Assembly: GCA_028694405.1 (NCBI GenBank)
Contig: JAQUTM010000048.1
Span: 1-13,740, forward strand
Source of the DNA: Oscillospiraceae bacterium
GTDB lineage: Bacteria > Bacillota > Clostridia > Oscillospirales > Ruminococcaceae
Reading direction: 5' to 3'
Length of the DNA: 13,740 bases
Shown: one piece after another, positions 1-6,305 of the stretch
Position numbering within the stretch: position 1 is the stretch's first letter
Layout of the letters: the number at the start of each line of letters is the position of its first letter
The notes under the pieces: generated by a model
What the model saw: the letters and a program-made list of their open reading frames with translations, nothing else
Databases searched by the model: none
What the model was told of the DNA's origin: nothing
Program-made: the position numbers and the translations under genes

Positions 1-926
1 TAATTTCGTTTGTGCGTGTAGTCAGCTTTATTGTCACTTACTTTTTACTGCGTCGTTTTTTTTGCGGGCCCTTTTGTTATATGCTTAAAAATTGTGACAA
101 AGGCTGGGGTACCTTATGTGCCATGCCCCTGCTGTACTACCTTGTGTCTTATATTTTAGAAGAATATTACTTTACCCCCCAAAGTTGGGAAGAGTTTGGA
201 ATTTTTAAAGTAATTATGCTTTTAATGATATTTTCCACTTATATGCTCACACTTAATTTGTTTCGCCAAACCAGCTCACAGCTTGCGTTAACTCACCAGC
301 AAGACGTTTTAAAGCTTCAGCTGAGTGAGATGGAAAGCTCTCTGGGCCAACTAAAGCAGTACCGCTTACAGGCCAGCGTTAACCGCCACGACCTGCACCA
401 TCACATGCAGTACATCAGCACCTGCCTTGCAAACGACGACATTACCCAAGCGCAAACCTACATATCAAAAGTATGTGAAGATATCCAAGCCGTTGCCGTT
501 ACACAATATTGTGAAAACGACGCTTTAAATTTGATATTATCCTCCCTTGTGGCAAAAGCCGATTCTTACCATATTGAAAGCATTGTAAAGGTAGCTGTGT
601 CTGAGGAAATTGATATTTCCTCTACCGATTTATGCATTATTTTTGCCAACAGTATTGAAAACGCCATAAATGCGTGCCGCCGTATTCCCGAAGCCTTGCC
701 CCGCAAAATAAAAATTGATTGTCATACAAAAAACGGTAAGGTGTTTTTTTCGGTGGCAAACACGTTTCAGGGCTACATCAGCTTTGACGAGGACGGTCTG
801 CCAAAATGTAACCGCACCGGTCACGGTATCGGCACAAAAAGCATTGCCGCAGTCATAAAGAAAAACCTCGGTCTGTACGAGTTTAAGGCAAATCACGGCA
901 TTTTTACTTTAAACGTAATTGTATAA
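1..926 (+). CDS. Sensor histidine kinase, AgrC/HPK10-like GHKL type (5'-truncated by window edge)
   Basis: The reading frame is open to the left edge, so the N-terminus lies outside the window; a GTG at 12 is only the first start-like codon seen. Numbering from that GTG, hydrophobic spans lie at about residues 1-20, 35-52 and 64-86. A short helical linker (88-120) follows, then the phospho-acceptor box NRHDLHHHMQ with the likely His at 126. The ATP-binding HATPase lobe shows the N box NSIENAINAC (213-222) and a glycine box GHGIG (270-274). This H-box style (RHDxxHH) is typical of the AgrC/ComD/HPK10 group, which usually senses peptides and signals to a LytTR response regulator. No response regulator is visible here, so a partner may lie upstream. 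AgrC-type kinases are about 430 residues, so roughly 100 or more residues are missing. The kinase class is well supported; the ligand is unknown. Confidence 0.9.
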   Translation, partial: ISFVRVVSFIVTYFLLRRFFCGPFCYMLKNCDKGWGTLCAMPLLYYLVSYILEEYYFTPQSWEEFGIFKVIMLLMIFSTYMLTLNLFRQTSSQLALTHQQDVLKLQLSEMESSLGQLKQYRLQASVNRHDLHHHMQYISTCLANDDITQAQTYISKVCEDIQAVAVTQYCENDALNLILSSLVAKADSYHIESIVKVAVSEEIDISSTDLCIIFANSIENAINACRRIPEALPRKIKIDCHTKNGKVFFSVANTFQGYISFDEDGLPKCNRTGHGIGTKSIAAVIKKNLGLYEFKANHGIFTLNVIV

Positions 927-943
927 AACCCGTTAAATAAACC

Positions 944-990
944 AAAGGCATGGTGTAAACATTTTAACTGTGTTTACACCATGCCTTTTT
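944..990. terminator. Strong bidirectional intrinsic terminator
   Basis: A perfect 18-bp stem pairs 944-961 with 971-988 around a 9-nt loop (962-970). A T-run at 986-990 serves the + strand, and an A-run at 944-946 gives a shorter U-run on the - strand. It sits in the 83-bp gap between the convergent histidine kinase and aldolase genes and probably terminates both. Confidence 0.9.
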
Positions 991-1009
991 GCGCGCATAA
1001 ATTTATATT

Positions 1010-1807
1010 CTATTTGCTTTGGCTCTCTTCTCTTACAGGCTGTACGGCAGTGTTCATCATGTTTTTCAGCGCATTTTGAAAATGCCACATATCGTTGCCC
1101 AAAATAAGCATATTGTAACCGCTTTCTATTGCGTTTTCTATGTTTTCCTTTGTGGGCGGTATCACAGGGCCCAAACGGCCGATACCCAACGGTTTTGCCT
1201 TTTTAACCAGCACTTCAAAAGCCTGTTTCACTTCGTCTCCCATGGTATACCCTATTTTTAAATTTTTAGAAACAGCATAATCAATCGGGCCAAAGTTTAC
1301 GGCGTCTACCCCGGGAACTGCCAAAATTTCTTCTATATTATCGGTAAATTCGTAGTCCTCGTCCATGGGAATTACCAAGGTATCACGATTTTGCTGTTCT
1401 ATGTAGGTATTCCAGTCAAAATTGTTGTACCCAAACCCTGCGGCACGCACATTGCTCTCTCCCCCGCGGCGTCCCAATGGGCTGAATTTTGCAGCTTCTA
1501 CACATTTGCGTGCCATTTCGCCAGTTTTGCAGTGGGGAATAACTACGCCGTCTGCACCCCATTCCAGTACCTTGCGTATGGCAACTTCGTCATCGTCTGC
1601 CATGCGTACCAATACAGAAATATCGTGCAGCTTTGCCGCCATTATCTGCTTTTCAAAATCACCGTCTAAGCACCAGTCGGTGTGCTCCAAGTCCAAATAG
1701 ATAAAATCCAATCCCGATAAACAGATGTTTTCTATTACACAGGTTACACCGGTAAAACAAGCCATACCATAGACAGGACCATTTTTCATTTTTTCTTTCA
1801 GCGTCAT
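1010..1807 (-). CDS. HpcH/HpaI-family class II aldolase
   Basis: This 265-residue protein has the usual length of the HpcH/HpaI (2,4-dihydroxyhept-2-ene-1,7-dioate aldolase) family. These are divalent-metal class II pyruvate aldolases with a TIM-barrel fold, and they cleave 4-hydroxy-2-oxo acids to pyruvate plus an aldehyde. Visible landmarks are YLDLEHTD with the likely catalytic base His42, Arg68 in LVRMAD, GADGVVIPHCKT (84-95), SPLGRRG (109-115) and the metal-ligand pair Glu150 and Asp168 (GVDAVNFGPID). The segment around Glu150 reads PMDEDYEF, where most homologues have M-I-E-T; the Glu is kept. An AAGGGGG ribosome binding site (1818-1824) lies 10 nt before the ATG. It is last in the dctPQM cluster, 75 bp after dctM, so it probably acts on the imported acid or a product of it. 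The exact substrate (4-hydroxy-2-oxo-heptanedioate, a 2-keto-3-deoxy sugar acid or similar) cannot be read from sequence. Confidence 0.88.
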   Translation of the reverse strand: MTLKEKMKNGPVYGMACFTGVTCVIENICLSGLDFIYLDLEHTDWCLDGDFEKQIMAAKLHDISVLVRMADDDEVAIRKVLEWGADGVVIPHCKTGEMARKCVEAAKFSPLGRRGGESNVRAAGFGYNNFDWNTYIEQQNRDTLVIPMDEDYEFTDNIEEILAVPGVDAVNFGPIDYAVSKNLKIGYTMGDEVKQAFEVLVKKAKPLGIGRLGPVIPPTKENIENAIESGYNMLILGNDMWHFQNALKNMMNTAVQPVREESQSK

Positions 1808-1814
1808 TCTCTTA

Positions 1815-1863
1815 AATCCCCCTTAAAAATTAAAGCCTGCATACCTTTGGAGGATATGCAGGC
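1815..1863 (-). terminator. Terminator-like or attenuator hairpin between dctM and the aldolase gene
   Basis: In the - strand transcript a 9-bp G+C-containing stem (GCCTGCATA at 1835-1843 with its complement at 1855-1863) closes an 11-nt loop. It is followed directly by the T-rich stretch TTTAATTTTTAA, before the aldolase ribosome binding site. The T-run is interrupted, so leaky termination or a processing/stability hairpin seems more likely than a full stop. It would make aldolase expression lower than transporter expression. Confidence 0.55.
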
Positions 1864-1882
1864 CGTTTCAATAATACTGTAA

Positions 1883-3172
1883 TTAAATGGTGTATCCCAT
1901 TGCCAAGGGCAGCCATGTGATAAGAACAGGTGCCAAGCTAATGGATATCAAAACAATAACGTTACAAATCACATAAGGCGCTGCGCCTTTAAATATGTCA
2001 ATAATAGGCATACGGTTAATTTTGTTGCAGGCGTTTAAGCACATGCCCACAGGCGGTGTTACCAAGCCAATGGCAAGGCCGGTAATCATCATTGCGCCAA
2101 ACTGTAAAGAGGAAAAACCGTACATTTGCATAACAGGCAGCATAATCGGTGTTAGCAGCATAATGGCAGGGCTAACGTCAATAAAGGTGCCAATCAGCAA
2201 AATAAGCAAATCAAATAAAATGGCAATGGCCCAAGACGGCATATTTAAACCCATAAAAAAGTTTGCCACAATTTGCGGTACCTTTTGCATGGTTAAAATC
2301 CATGTAAAAATAGTGGTAAATCCAATGATAATCATAATAGAAGATGAGGAAATCAATGTCTTTTTCAAGGCATTCCATACATCAATCCAGCGCAGCTCTC
2401 GGTACAGAAAAAATCCTACTAAAAGTGCATACAAAACAGCTACGCCCGCACTTTCAGATGCCGTACAAACGCCGAATGATACGCAGATAATGATAAACAA
2501 AGGCATTAGTAAAGCGGGAATACCCGAAACTACGGCACCAAAAAATTCTTTGGAGCTAAATTTGGTGCGTTTGGGGTGCCAATGCTTTTTGTGACTTATC
2601 CAAAACACCAGCAAAAGCTGTGTTAAACCAATTAACACGCCCGGCACGGCGCCCGCCATAAACAGCGCGCCCACCGAAGCACCGGAAATCATAGCGTAAA
2701 CAATCATGGGTGTAGAGGGCGGGATAATCATACCCATGGTAGAAGATGCAACCGTAATACCTGCAGCTGCCGAGGGCGGATAGCCATGCTCTTGCATAGA
2801 AGGAATTAAAATAGAGCCCAAAGCTGAGGTATCTGCCACAGAGGAGCCCGAAATACCGCCAAAAATCATAGATGCAACAATGTTCACTTCGCCCAGGCCG
2901 CCGTGAAAAGGCTTAACCAGCTGTAAGCAAAAGTTAATAATACGCTTGGTAATGCCACCGGTATTCATCAACTCACCTGCCAACATAAACAAAGGCATTG
3001 CTATCATCAGTTCGCTGTATACGCCGTTCCAAACGCGCTGGGGCAGCATATCCAAAAAGTTAGGGGCATTTGTAACCAGATATGTAATGCAAGAGGCACC
3101 GATTGAAAAAGCAAGAGGCACCCCAAGCATTGCAAAAATGATTAAAAACACCAATAAAAATATCATTGCCAT
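1883..3172 (-). CDS. dctM: TRAP transporter large permease subunit (DctM)
   Basis: This 429-residue integral membrane protein has the standard length of TRAP DctM subunits, which form the ion-coupled translocation channel. Family landmarks occur in order: GELMNTGGITKRI (66-78), GGISGSSVADTSALGSI (105-121), the PPSTPMIVYA turn (151-160), ASESAGVAVLYAL (238-250), GTFIDVSPAIMLLTPIMLP (328-346) and GLVTPPVGMCLNAC (369-382). Roughly 12 hydrophobic spans are present. The ATG at 3172 is chosen because an AGGAG (3184-3188) lies 11 nt upstream; the next in-frame ATG, at 3166, would be too far away. It lies 23 bp after dctQ and is co-transcribed with it. The family assignment is firm. The transported substrate is set by the binding protein and is not known; organic or sugar acids are usual. 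Confidence 0.95.
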   Translation of the reverse strand: MAMIFLLVFLIIFAMLGVPLAFSIGASCITYLVTNAPNFLDMLPQRVWNGVYSELMIAMPLFMLAGELMNTGGITKRIINFCLQLVKPFHGGLGEVNIVASMIFGGISGSSVADTSALGSILIPSMQEHGYPPSAAAGITVASSTMGMIIPPSTPMIVYAMISGASVGALFMAGAVPGVLIGLTQLLLVFWISHKKHWHPKRTKFSSKEFFGAVVSGIPALLMPLFIIICVSFGVCTASESAGVAVLYALLVGFFLYRELRWIDVWNALKKTLISSSSIMIIIGFTTIFTWILTMQKVPQIVANFFMGLNMPSWAIAILFDLLILLIGTFIDVSPAIMLLTPIMLPVMQMYGFSSLQFGAMMITGLAIGLVTPPVGMCLNACNKINRMPIIDIFKGAAPYVICNVIVLISISLAPVLITWLPLAMGYTI

Positions 3173-3195
3173 AAAGCAGTCTTTGCTCCTTTCCT

Positions 3196-3780
3196 TTATT
3201 TATCGGGGCCGCCTTCCGCAGTTAACACCTTGTTTTTAGGTGCAAAATACGCAATGGGCGCTTTTATAAATTCGATTATTTTAATTATGATACACACCGC
3301 ACAAATAATGCCGCTAACAGGCATAATCCCGTACATAAAGTACATGGGTATTTCCATGCCTTGGCTTATTTGTATGCCTGCCATTAAGGTGTATTTGTAG
3401 GCATAAAAAGTAAACGTAAGGTCTACCGTTAAAACAATTAAGTAGTTTACAACACTTAACCAGCGTTTTATTGCCGGCTTAACACCGTCATAAATAATAT
3501 CAATAATTACATGCTCACCTTTTAAAATACAAAGGCCCATGCTCCAAAAAGTGGTAAATGCAAAAACTGTAACGTTAAACTCCGCCAAAGACTTCCAACT
3601 AAGTGAAAAGCAATAGCGCATAACAACCGCAAAAATAACCAGTACAGCTAACAACCCCATAGCCACAATCCCAATACCATAGTACAAGTTAAATATGGCT
3701 TTGCTAAATTTATTTTTTGTTTCTATAATGTCCAACCTCCCTACTGCAGTTTCCAGAGCGTTTTTGAAAAACCTCTGCAT
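3196..3780 (-). CDS. dctQ: TRAP transporter small permease subunit (DctQ)
   Basis: This 194-residue protein has four membrane spans (about 33-55, 68-85, 104-126 and 141-168). It carries the DctQ hallmarks VVMRYCF-LSWKSLAEF (52-69) and FWSMGLCILKGEHVIIDII (78-96). The small subunit pairs with DctM and helps dock the binding protein. The start is uncertain. The ATG at 3780 has no recognisable ribosome binding site, and it makes the N-terminus about 15 residues longer than usual for the family. A good GGGAGG (3736-3741) lies inside the frame, but only a TTG (codon 16, with no spacing) or an ATT (codon 18, 6-nt spacing) follows it. The first codons also overlap one arm of a 19-bp inverted repeat. 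A 247-bp gap separates it from dctP, unusually wide for a TRAP operon. Confidence 0.92.
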   Translation of the reverse strand: MQRFFKNALETAVGRLDIIETKNKFSKAIFNLYYGIGIVAMGLLAVLVIFAVVMRYCFSLSWKSLAEFNVTVFAFTTFWSMGLCILKGEHVIIDIIYDGVKPAIKRWLSVVNYLIVLTVDLTFTFYAYKYTLMAGIQISQGMEIPMYFMYGIMPVSGIICAVCIIIKIIEFIKAPIAYFAPKNKVLTAEGGPDK

Positions 3781-3911
3781 TTTTTAATGTTTGCGCAAAA
3801 AATTTAATTCCTGTCGTTTCACGTTAAAAAACAAGCACTTTACAGGTGACACAGCACTGTAAATAGGCTGATTTTAAAAACCAAAACATAGATTTTTCAA
3901 AAACGCTCCGG
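3753..3911. repeat. 19-bp long-range inverted repeat framing the dctQ leader and start
   Basis: Arm 3753-3771 (CCAGAGCGTTTTTGAAAAA) is the reverse complement of 3893-3911 except at one position, with 121 bp between the arms. The single difference becomes a G-U pair in the - strand transcript, so all 19 positions can pair in dctQ mRNA but not in a + strand RNA. One arm lies within dctQ codons 4-10, and the start codon lies 7 nt outside it, inside the loop. A 7-bp hairpin (3839-3845 with 3857-3863) nests inside. Outward, similarity weakens to a gapped GCAG/CTT match. It could be a regulatory or processing structure, or the remnant of a small MITE-like element. No target-site duplication is evident. 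Confidence 0.6.
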
Positions 3912-4027
3912 GTAAGCTGCCGCTGCAAGCCACCTTAAACCTGTAAAAGTATTTTACCATTTACCGTCTCTTTGGTGTTTGCCACAGCACCTTACCCTGC
4001 GTTAACTGGTTTAAATTAAGTTAAAAG
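3781..4027. other. dctP-dctQ intergenic region, 247 bp, no gene
   Basis: No plausible coding frame is present. Besides the right arm of the inverted repeat it holds three small potential hairpins: 3839-3863 (7-bp stem), 3943-3957 (GTAAAA/TTTTAC with a 3-nt loop) and 4023-4037 (AAAAGC/GCTTTT, overlapping the dctP stop codon). None has a convincing U-run in the - direction. These may stabilise the 3' end of the binding-protein message, as is common when binding protein is needed in excess of permease. Confidence 0.5.
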
Positions 4028-5104
4028 CTATGCTTTTTTAACAATTTCCAACATTTTGTCAAGCTCTTCCTGTGTCAAAATGCCTTCGTCAATGCACTTT
4101 TGATAAACAGGCTGTACAGCCTCTTGGAAAGCAGCAAGCTCTTCCGCTGTAGGCTCGTAAACTTCACAACCGTTATCTTTAATTGTTTGCAAAGCAGCAG
4201 ATTGGTTTTCATCAATCAATTTGTCGTTGGCAAGGCCCATTTCTGTAGCACACTCAGACAAAATGTCTTGAAACTCTACAGGCAAGCTGTTCCACCATGC
4301 AGCATTTACATAGAAGGGGTCCGGATGGAACTGGTAGTTAACAACTGTAAAGTACTTTTGTACCTCGTAAAATTTCATGCCCTCAACGTTAACCCATGGG
4401 TTTTCTTGGCCGTCCGCAACGCCGGTTTTTAAGCCCATGTACAGGTCAGAATAAGGAATAGTAGTTGTAGTTGCGCCCAAAGCTTGGAATGTTAAGTCGA
4501 TTGTTTTCATGCCGTTGGTACGCATTTTAAGGCCGGTCAAATCAGAGGGCTGTGTAATGGGGTGTTTGCTGTTAGAGAACTGGCGGTAGCCGCCTGCATC
4601 ACACAGATTGATGATGATAGTACCTGTTGCACCCTCGGCCTCTGCACAAACAGATTTGGCTAGGTCAGAAGACAGCAATGCGGTAACTTGAGCGCGTGTG
4701 TTTGTTAAGAAAGGAAGTGTAAACATCAGCAAACGAGGGCTGAAGTCAAACTGGCCGCCGCGCATACCTTGAATTGTGCCGGCAACAACTTGCTCCAACA
4801 TCTCTTTTTCTGTGCCAAGCTGGCCCTCGCCGTATACATCTACAGTAACATGGCCGTTTGTTTTCTCTTTTACGTCAGCAGCAAACTGCTCTAAAGAAAC
4901 ATAACGGGGATTGCCTGCGGGTTGTGCATGACCAATGGTCATTGTAAAATTGCCCAAATCTGCATAAGGGTCTGCGTTTTCGGTTGCGGTGCTGTTTGCG
5001 GCACCTGTAGAAGTGCTTGCCGGGGTACTTGCTGCGCTGCCGCCGCAAGCTGCCAAACTAAACATCATGCAAAGTGCCAATAAAAGTGCCAGTGTTTTTT
5101 TCAT
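4028..5104 (-). CDS. dctP: TRAP transporter solute-binding lipoprotein (DctP family)
   Basis: This 358-residue secreted protein starts with a lipoprotein signal (MKKTLALLLALCMMFSLAAC). The lipobox LAAC puts the lipidated Cys at 20, so it is anchored to the outer face of the single membrane. A Ser/Thr/Ala-rich tether (21-42) precedes the mature DctP fold, which begins near FTMTIGHAQPAGNPRY (53-68). Family landmarks are GQLGTEKEMLEQVVAGTIQG (94-113), LTGLKMRTNG (189-198) with the carboxylate-clamping Arg195, and DLYMGLKTGVADGQENPW (220-237). TRAP binding proteins capture organic or sugar acids at high affinity and deliver them to DctQM. An AAGGAGG (5113-5119) lies 8 nt before the ATG. It is the first gene of the dctPQM-aldolase cluster, divergent from the GntR regulator. 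The specific ligand is not determinable from sequence. Confidence 0.94.
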   Translation of the reverse strand: MKKTLALLLALCMMFSLAACGGSAASTPASTSTGAANSTATENADPYADLGNFTMTIGHAQPAGNPRYVSLEQFAADVKEKTNGHVTVDVYGEGQLGTEKEMLEQVVAGTIQGMRGGQFDFSPRLLMFTLPFLTNTRAQVTALLSSDLAKSVCAEAEGATGTIIINLCDAGGYRQFSNSKHPITQPSDLTGLKMRTNGMKTIDLTFQALGATTTTIPYSDLYMGLKTGVADGQENPWVNVEGMKFYEVQKYFTVVNYQFHPDPFYVNAAWWNSLPVEFQDILSECATEMGLANDKLIDENQSAALQTIKDNGCEVYEPTAEELAAFQEAVQPVYQKCIDEGILTQEELDKMLEIVKKA

Positions 5105-5152
5105 TGTGATTTCCTCCTTTTAATGCATCACTTTTAAAATAAAAGTAATATG

Positions 5153-5181
5153 TTTATACAGCTGCTGTGCTGCACGTTTAA
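5153..5181 (-). promoter_or_regulatory. Candidate weak promoter of the dctPQM-aldolase cluster
   Basis: On the - strand a TATAAA (5153-5158) is preceded, at 17-bp spacing, by a poor -35 TTAAAC (5176-5181). Transcription would begin near 5146, about 42 nt before the dctP ATG. The weak -35 would fit a promoter needing an activator, but this is only the best of several mediocre candidates in A+T-rich DNA. Confidence 0.3.
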
Positions 5182-5512
5182 TAACTTACAAGTCAATTTG
5201 GATACAACATGCATTAAATTCCCTATTTTCTTTAGGTATTTAGCAAACTTGCGATTAACTTGTATCCACATTCTAGCAAACTGTATACACAAATGCAAGA
5301 AAAAGTTATTTTGCACAAAAATTTCTTCAATTAGATATTTTTTACATTTTCAAAAAATAATTATTTGCAACAAGCACAATTAAATATACAACAAGCCTAA
5401 TTTTTATGCGTATTTTTTGTGTTTTTGTATATTCCAGTAACTTACTATGAGTAAAAATACACAAACAAGAAAACAAAATTTTGTGTATTTATAAAAGCTT
5501 TTTTACAAATGA

Positions 5513-5541
5513 TTGACAAGTTTTTGCAAACAAAGTATGAT
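5513..5541 (+). promoter_or_regulatory. Near-consensus sigma-A promoter of the GntR gene
   Basis: TTGACA (5513-5518) and TATGAT (5536-5541) are separated by 17 bp. Initiation is expected near 5548, giving a leader of about 50 nt. The perfect palindrome at 5562-5577 falls just downstream of the start point, placed so that a bound repressor could block the polymerase. Confidence 0.8.
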
Positions 5542-5561
5542 AATAACATATCAAAAACTTC

Positions 5562-5577
5562 AACTTGTATACAAGTT
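5562..5577. promoter_or_regulatory. Probable GntR/FCD operator, 16-bp perfect palindrome
   Basis: AACTTGTATACAAGTT is perfectly two-fold symmetric. Its TTGTATACAA core resembles operators of FadR/FCD-subfamily GntR regulators, which bind short GT-N-AC palindromes. It lies in the leader of the gntR gene, about 15-30 nt after the expected transcription start, suggesting autoregulation. An alternative reading is an RNA hairpin: AAAAACTT (5553-5560) can also pair with AAGTTTTT (5573-5580). Confidence 0.7.
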
Positions 5578-5599
5578 TTTATAAGAGAGGATTATAAAC

Positions 5600-6295
5600 A
5601 TGGATACCATATATAATTGTAATGAAATATTTCGCATATTGGAAAGTGAAATTCTCTCTCTTTCCATTGCTCCCGGGCAAGTCCTAAGCGAGCACCAATT
5701 ATGTGAGCGCTTTTCCGTATCGCGTACACCTATCCGCAGCGTTTTGCAGCGTCTGCAAGAAAAAGAGCTGGTAAATATTGTACCTTATAAAGGTACAGTG
5801 GTTACTTTGCTGGATTTTGACATTGTAAACCAAATGATTTATCAACGTGTTGCAGTAGAAACAATGGTGCTGCGCGATTTTATCCGCAACAGCAGCCCTT
5901 TAGATGTAGAGCTGGCACGACACGCCCTATCTAACTTGACCGATGCCTATGCGCCAAAAGATAACGGAGCCTTAAATCCGGACTATTTTTTCAAAGTGGA
6001 CTTGCAAATGCATGAATTATGGTTTAAATCTACCCGCAAGCCCTATTTGTGGGAAAATATCCGCCGCCAGCAAAGCAGCTATACTCGGTTTTGTGTGCTG
6101 GATATGCTGGAAACGAGAAACTACGAGCATGTTATAAAAGAACATACCGAAATGCTACGTCTGATTGAAACCAAAGAAACTTCGTCTATTGAAGATTTGC
6201 TCACACAGCACTTGTACGGCGGTGTGCGCAGGCTGGGCAGCATGGTATTTAACGAATTTAAAGATTATTTTATTCCTCCGGAATCTACACTTTAG
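5600..6295 (+). CDS. GntR-family transcriptional regulator, FCD (FadR) subfamily
   Basis: This 231-residue cytoplasmic regulator has a normal FCD-subfamily length. The N-terminal winged helix shows IAPGQVLSEHQLCERF-SVSRTPIRSVLQRL (23-52) and the wing LVNIVPYKGTVV (57-68). The C-terminal helical FCD domain keeps the usual metal-binding pattern, Asp134-x3-His138 (VDLQMHELWF), His182 (KEHTEM) and His204 (TQHL), so it probably binds a carboxylate ligand through a metal. A GAGAGGA-type ribosome binding site (5584-5591) lies about 9 nt before the ATG. It is transcribed divergently from dctPQM-aldolase and precedes an SdpI-like gene. Its probable role is to sense the imported acid, or an aldolase-pathway intermediate, and control both transcripts through the palindromic sites upstream. 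Whether it represses or activates dctP cannot be told. Confidence 0.92.
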   Translation: MDTIYNCNEIFRILESEILSLSIAPGQVLSEHQLCERFSVSRTPIRSVLQRLQEKELVNIVPYKGTVVTLLDFDIVNQMIYQRVAVETMVLRDFIRNSSPLDVELARHALSNLTDAYAPKDNGALNPDYFFKVDLQMHELWFKSTRKPYLWENIRRQQSSYTRFCVLDMLETRNYEHVIKEHTEMLRLIETKETSSIEDLLTQHLYGGVRRLGSMVFNEFKDYFIPPESTL

Positions 6296-6305
6296 GAGAT
6301 TTGCC

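Larger units (their letters stand above)
5105..5599. other. Divergent A+T-rich control region between dctP and the GntR gene
   Basis: This 495-bp gap has no credible gene; a 60-codon frame on the - strand has no ribosome binding site and falls within the control sites. It holds the gntR promoter and operator and a weak dctP promoter candidate. It also contains several diverged copies of a TTGTATACAA core: 5198-5207 (TTGGATACAA), 5260-5269 (TTGTATCCAC), 5281-5290 (CTGTATACAC), 5382-5391 (AAATATACAA), 5425-5434 (TTGTATATTC) and 5565-5574 (exact). The spread suggests regulator binding at both ends, perhaps with looping. Confidence 0.6.

Noticed and set aside
1995..2594. 199-codon + strand frame opposite dctM
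   Set aside because: It lies opposite highly conserved DctM motifs, and its product has no recognisable features or ribosome binding site.
3753..3911. Confident call of a MITE
   Set aside because: The inverted arms fit, but no target-site duplication or second copy is visible, so it is kept as an alternative explanation only.
5134..5316. 60-codon open frame on the - strand in the dctP-gntR gap
   Set aside because: It has no ribosome binding site, starts at a GTG, has an A+T-driven composition and overlaps the putative operator sites.
5105..5599. Riboswitch or structured leader upstream of dctP or gntR
   Set aside because: No known aptamer core was recognised. The gntR leader is only about 50 nt and its palindrome is better explained as an operator, and the dctP side shows no extended stem system.
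6165..6305. Upstream extension of the SdpI-like frame inside gntR
   Set aside because: The extension overlaps the conserved FCD C-terminal region in another frame and has no ribosome binding site. The ATG at 6306 has AGGAG at proper spacing.
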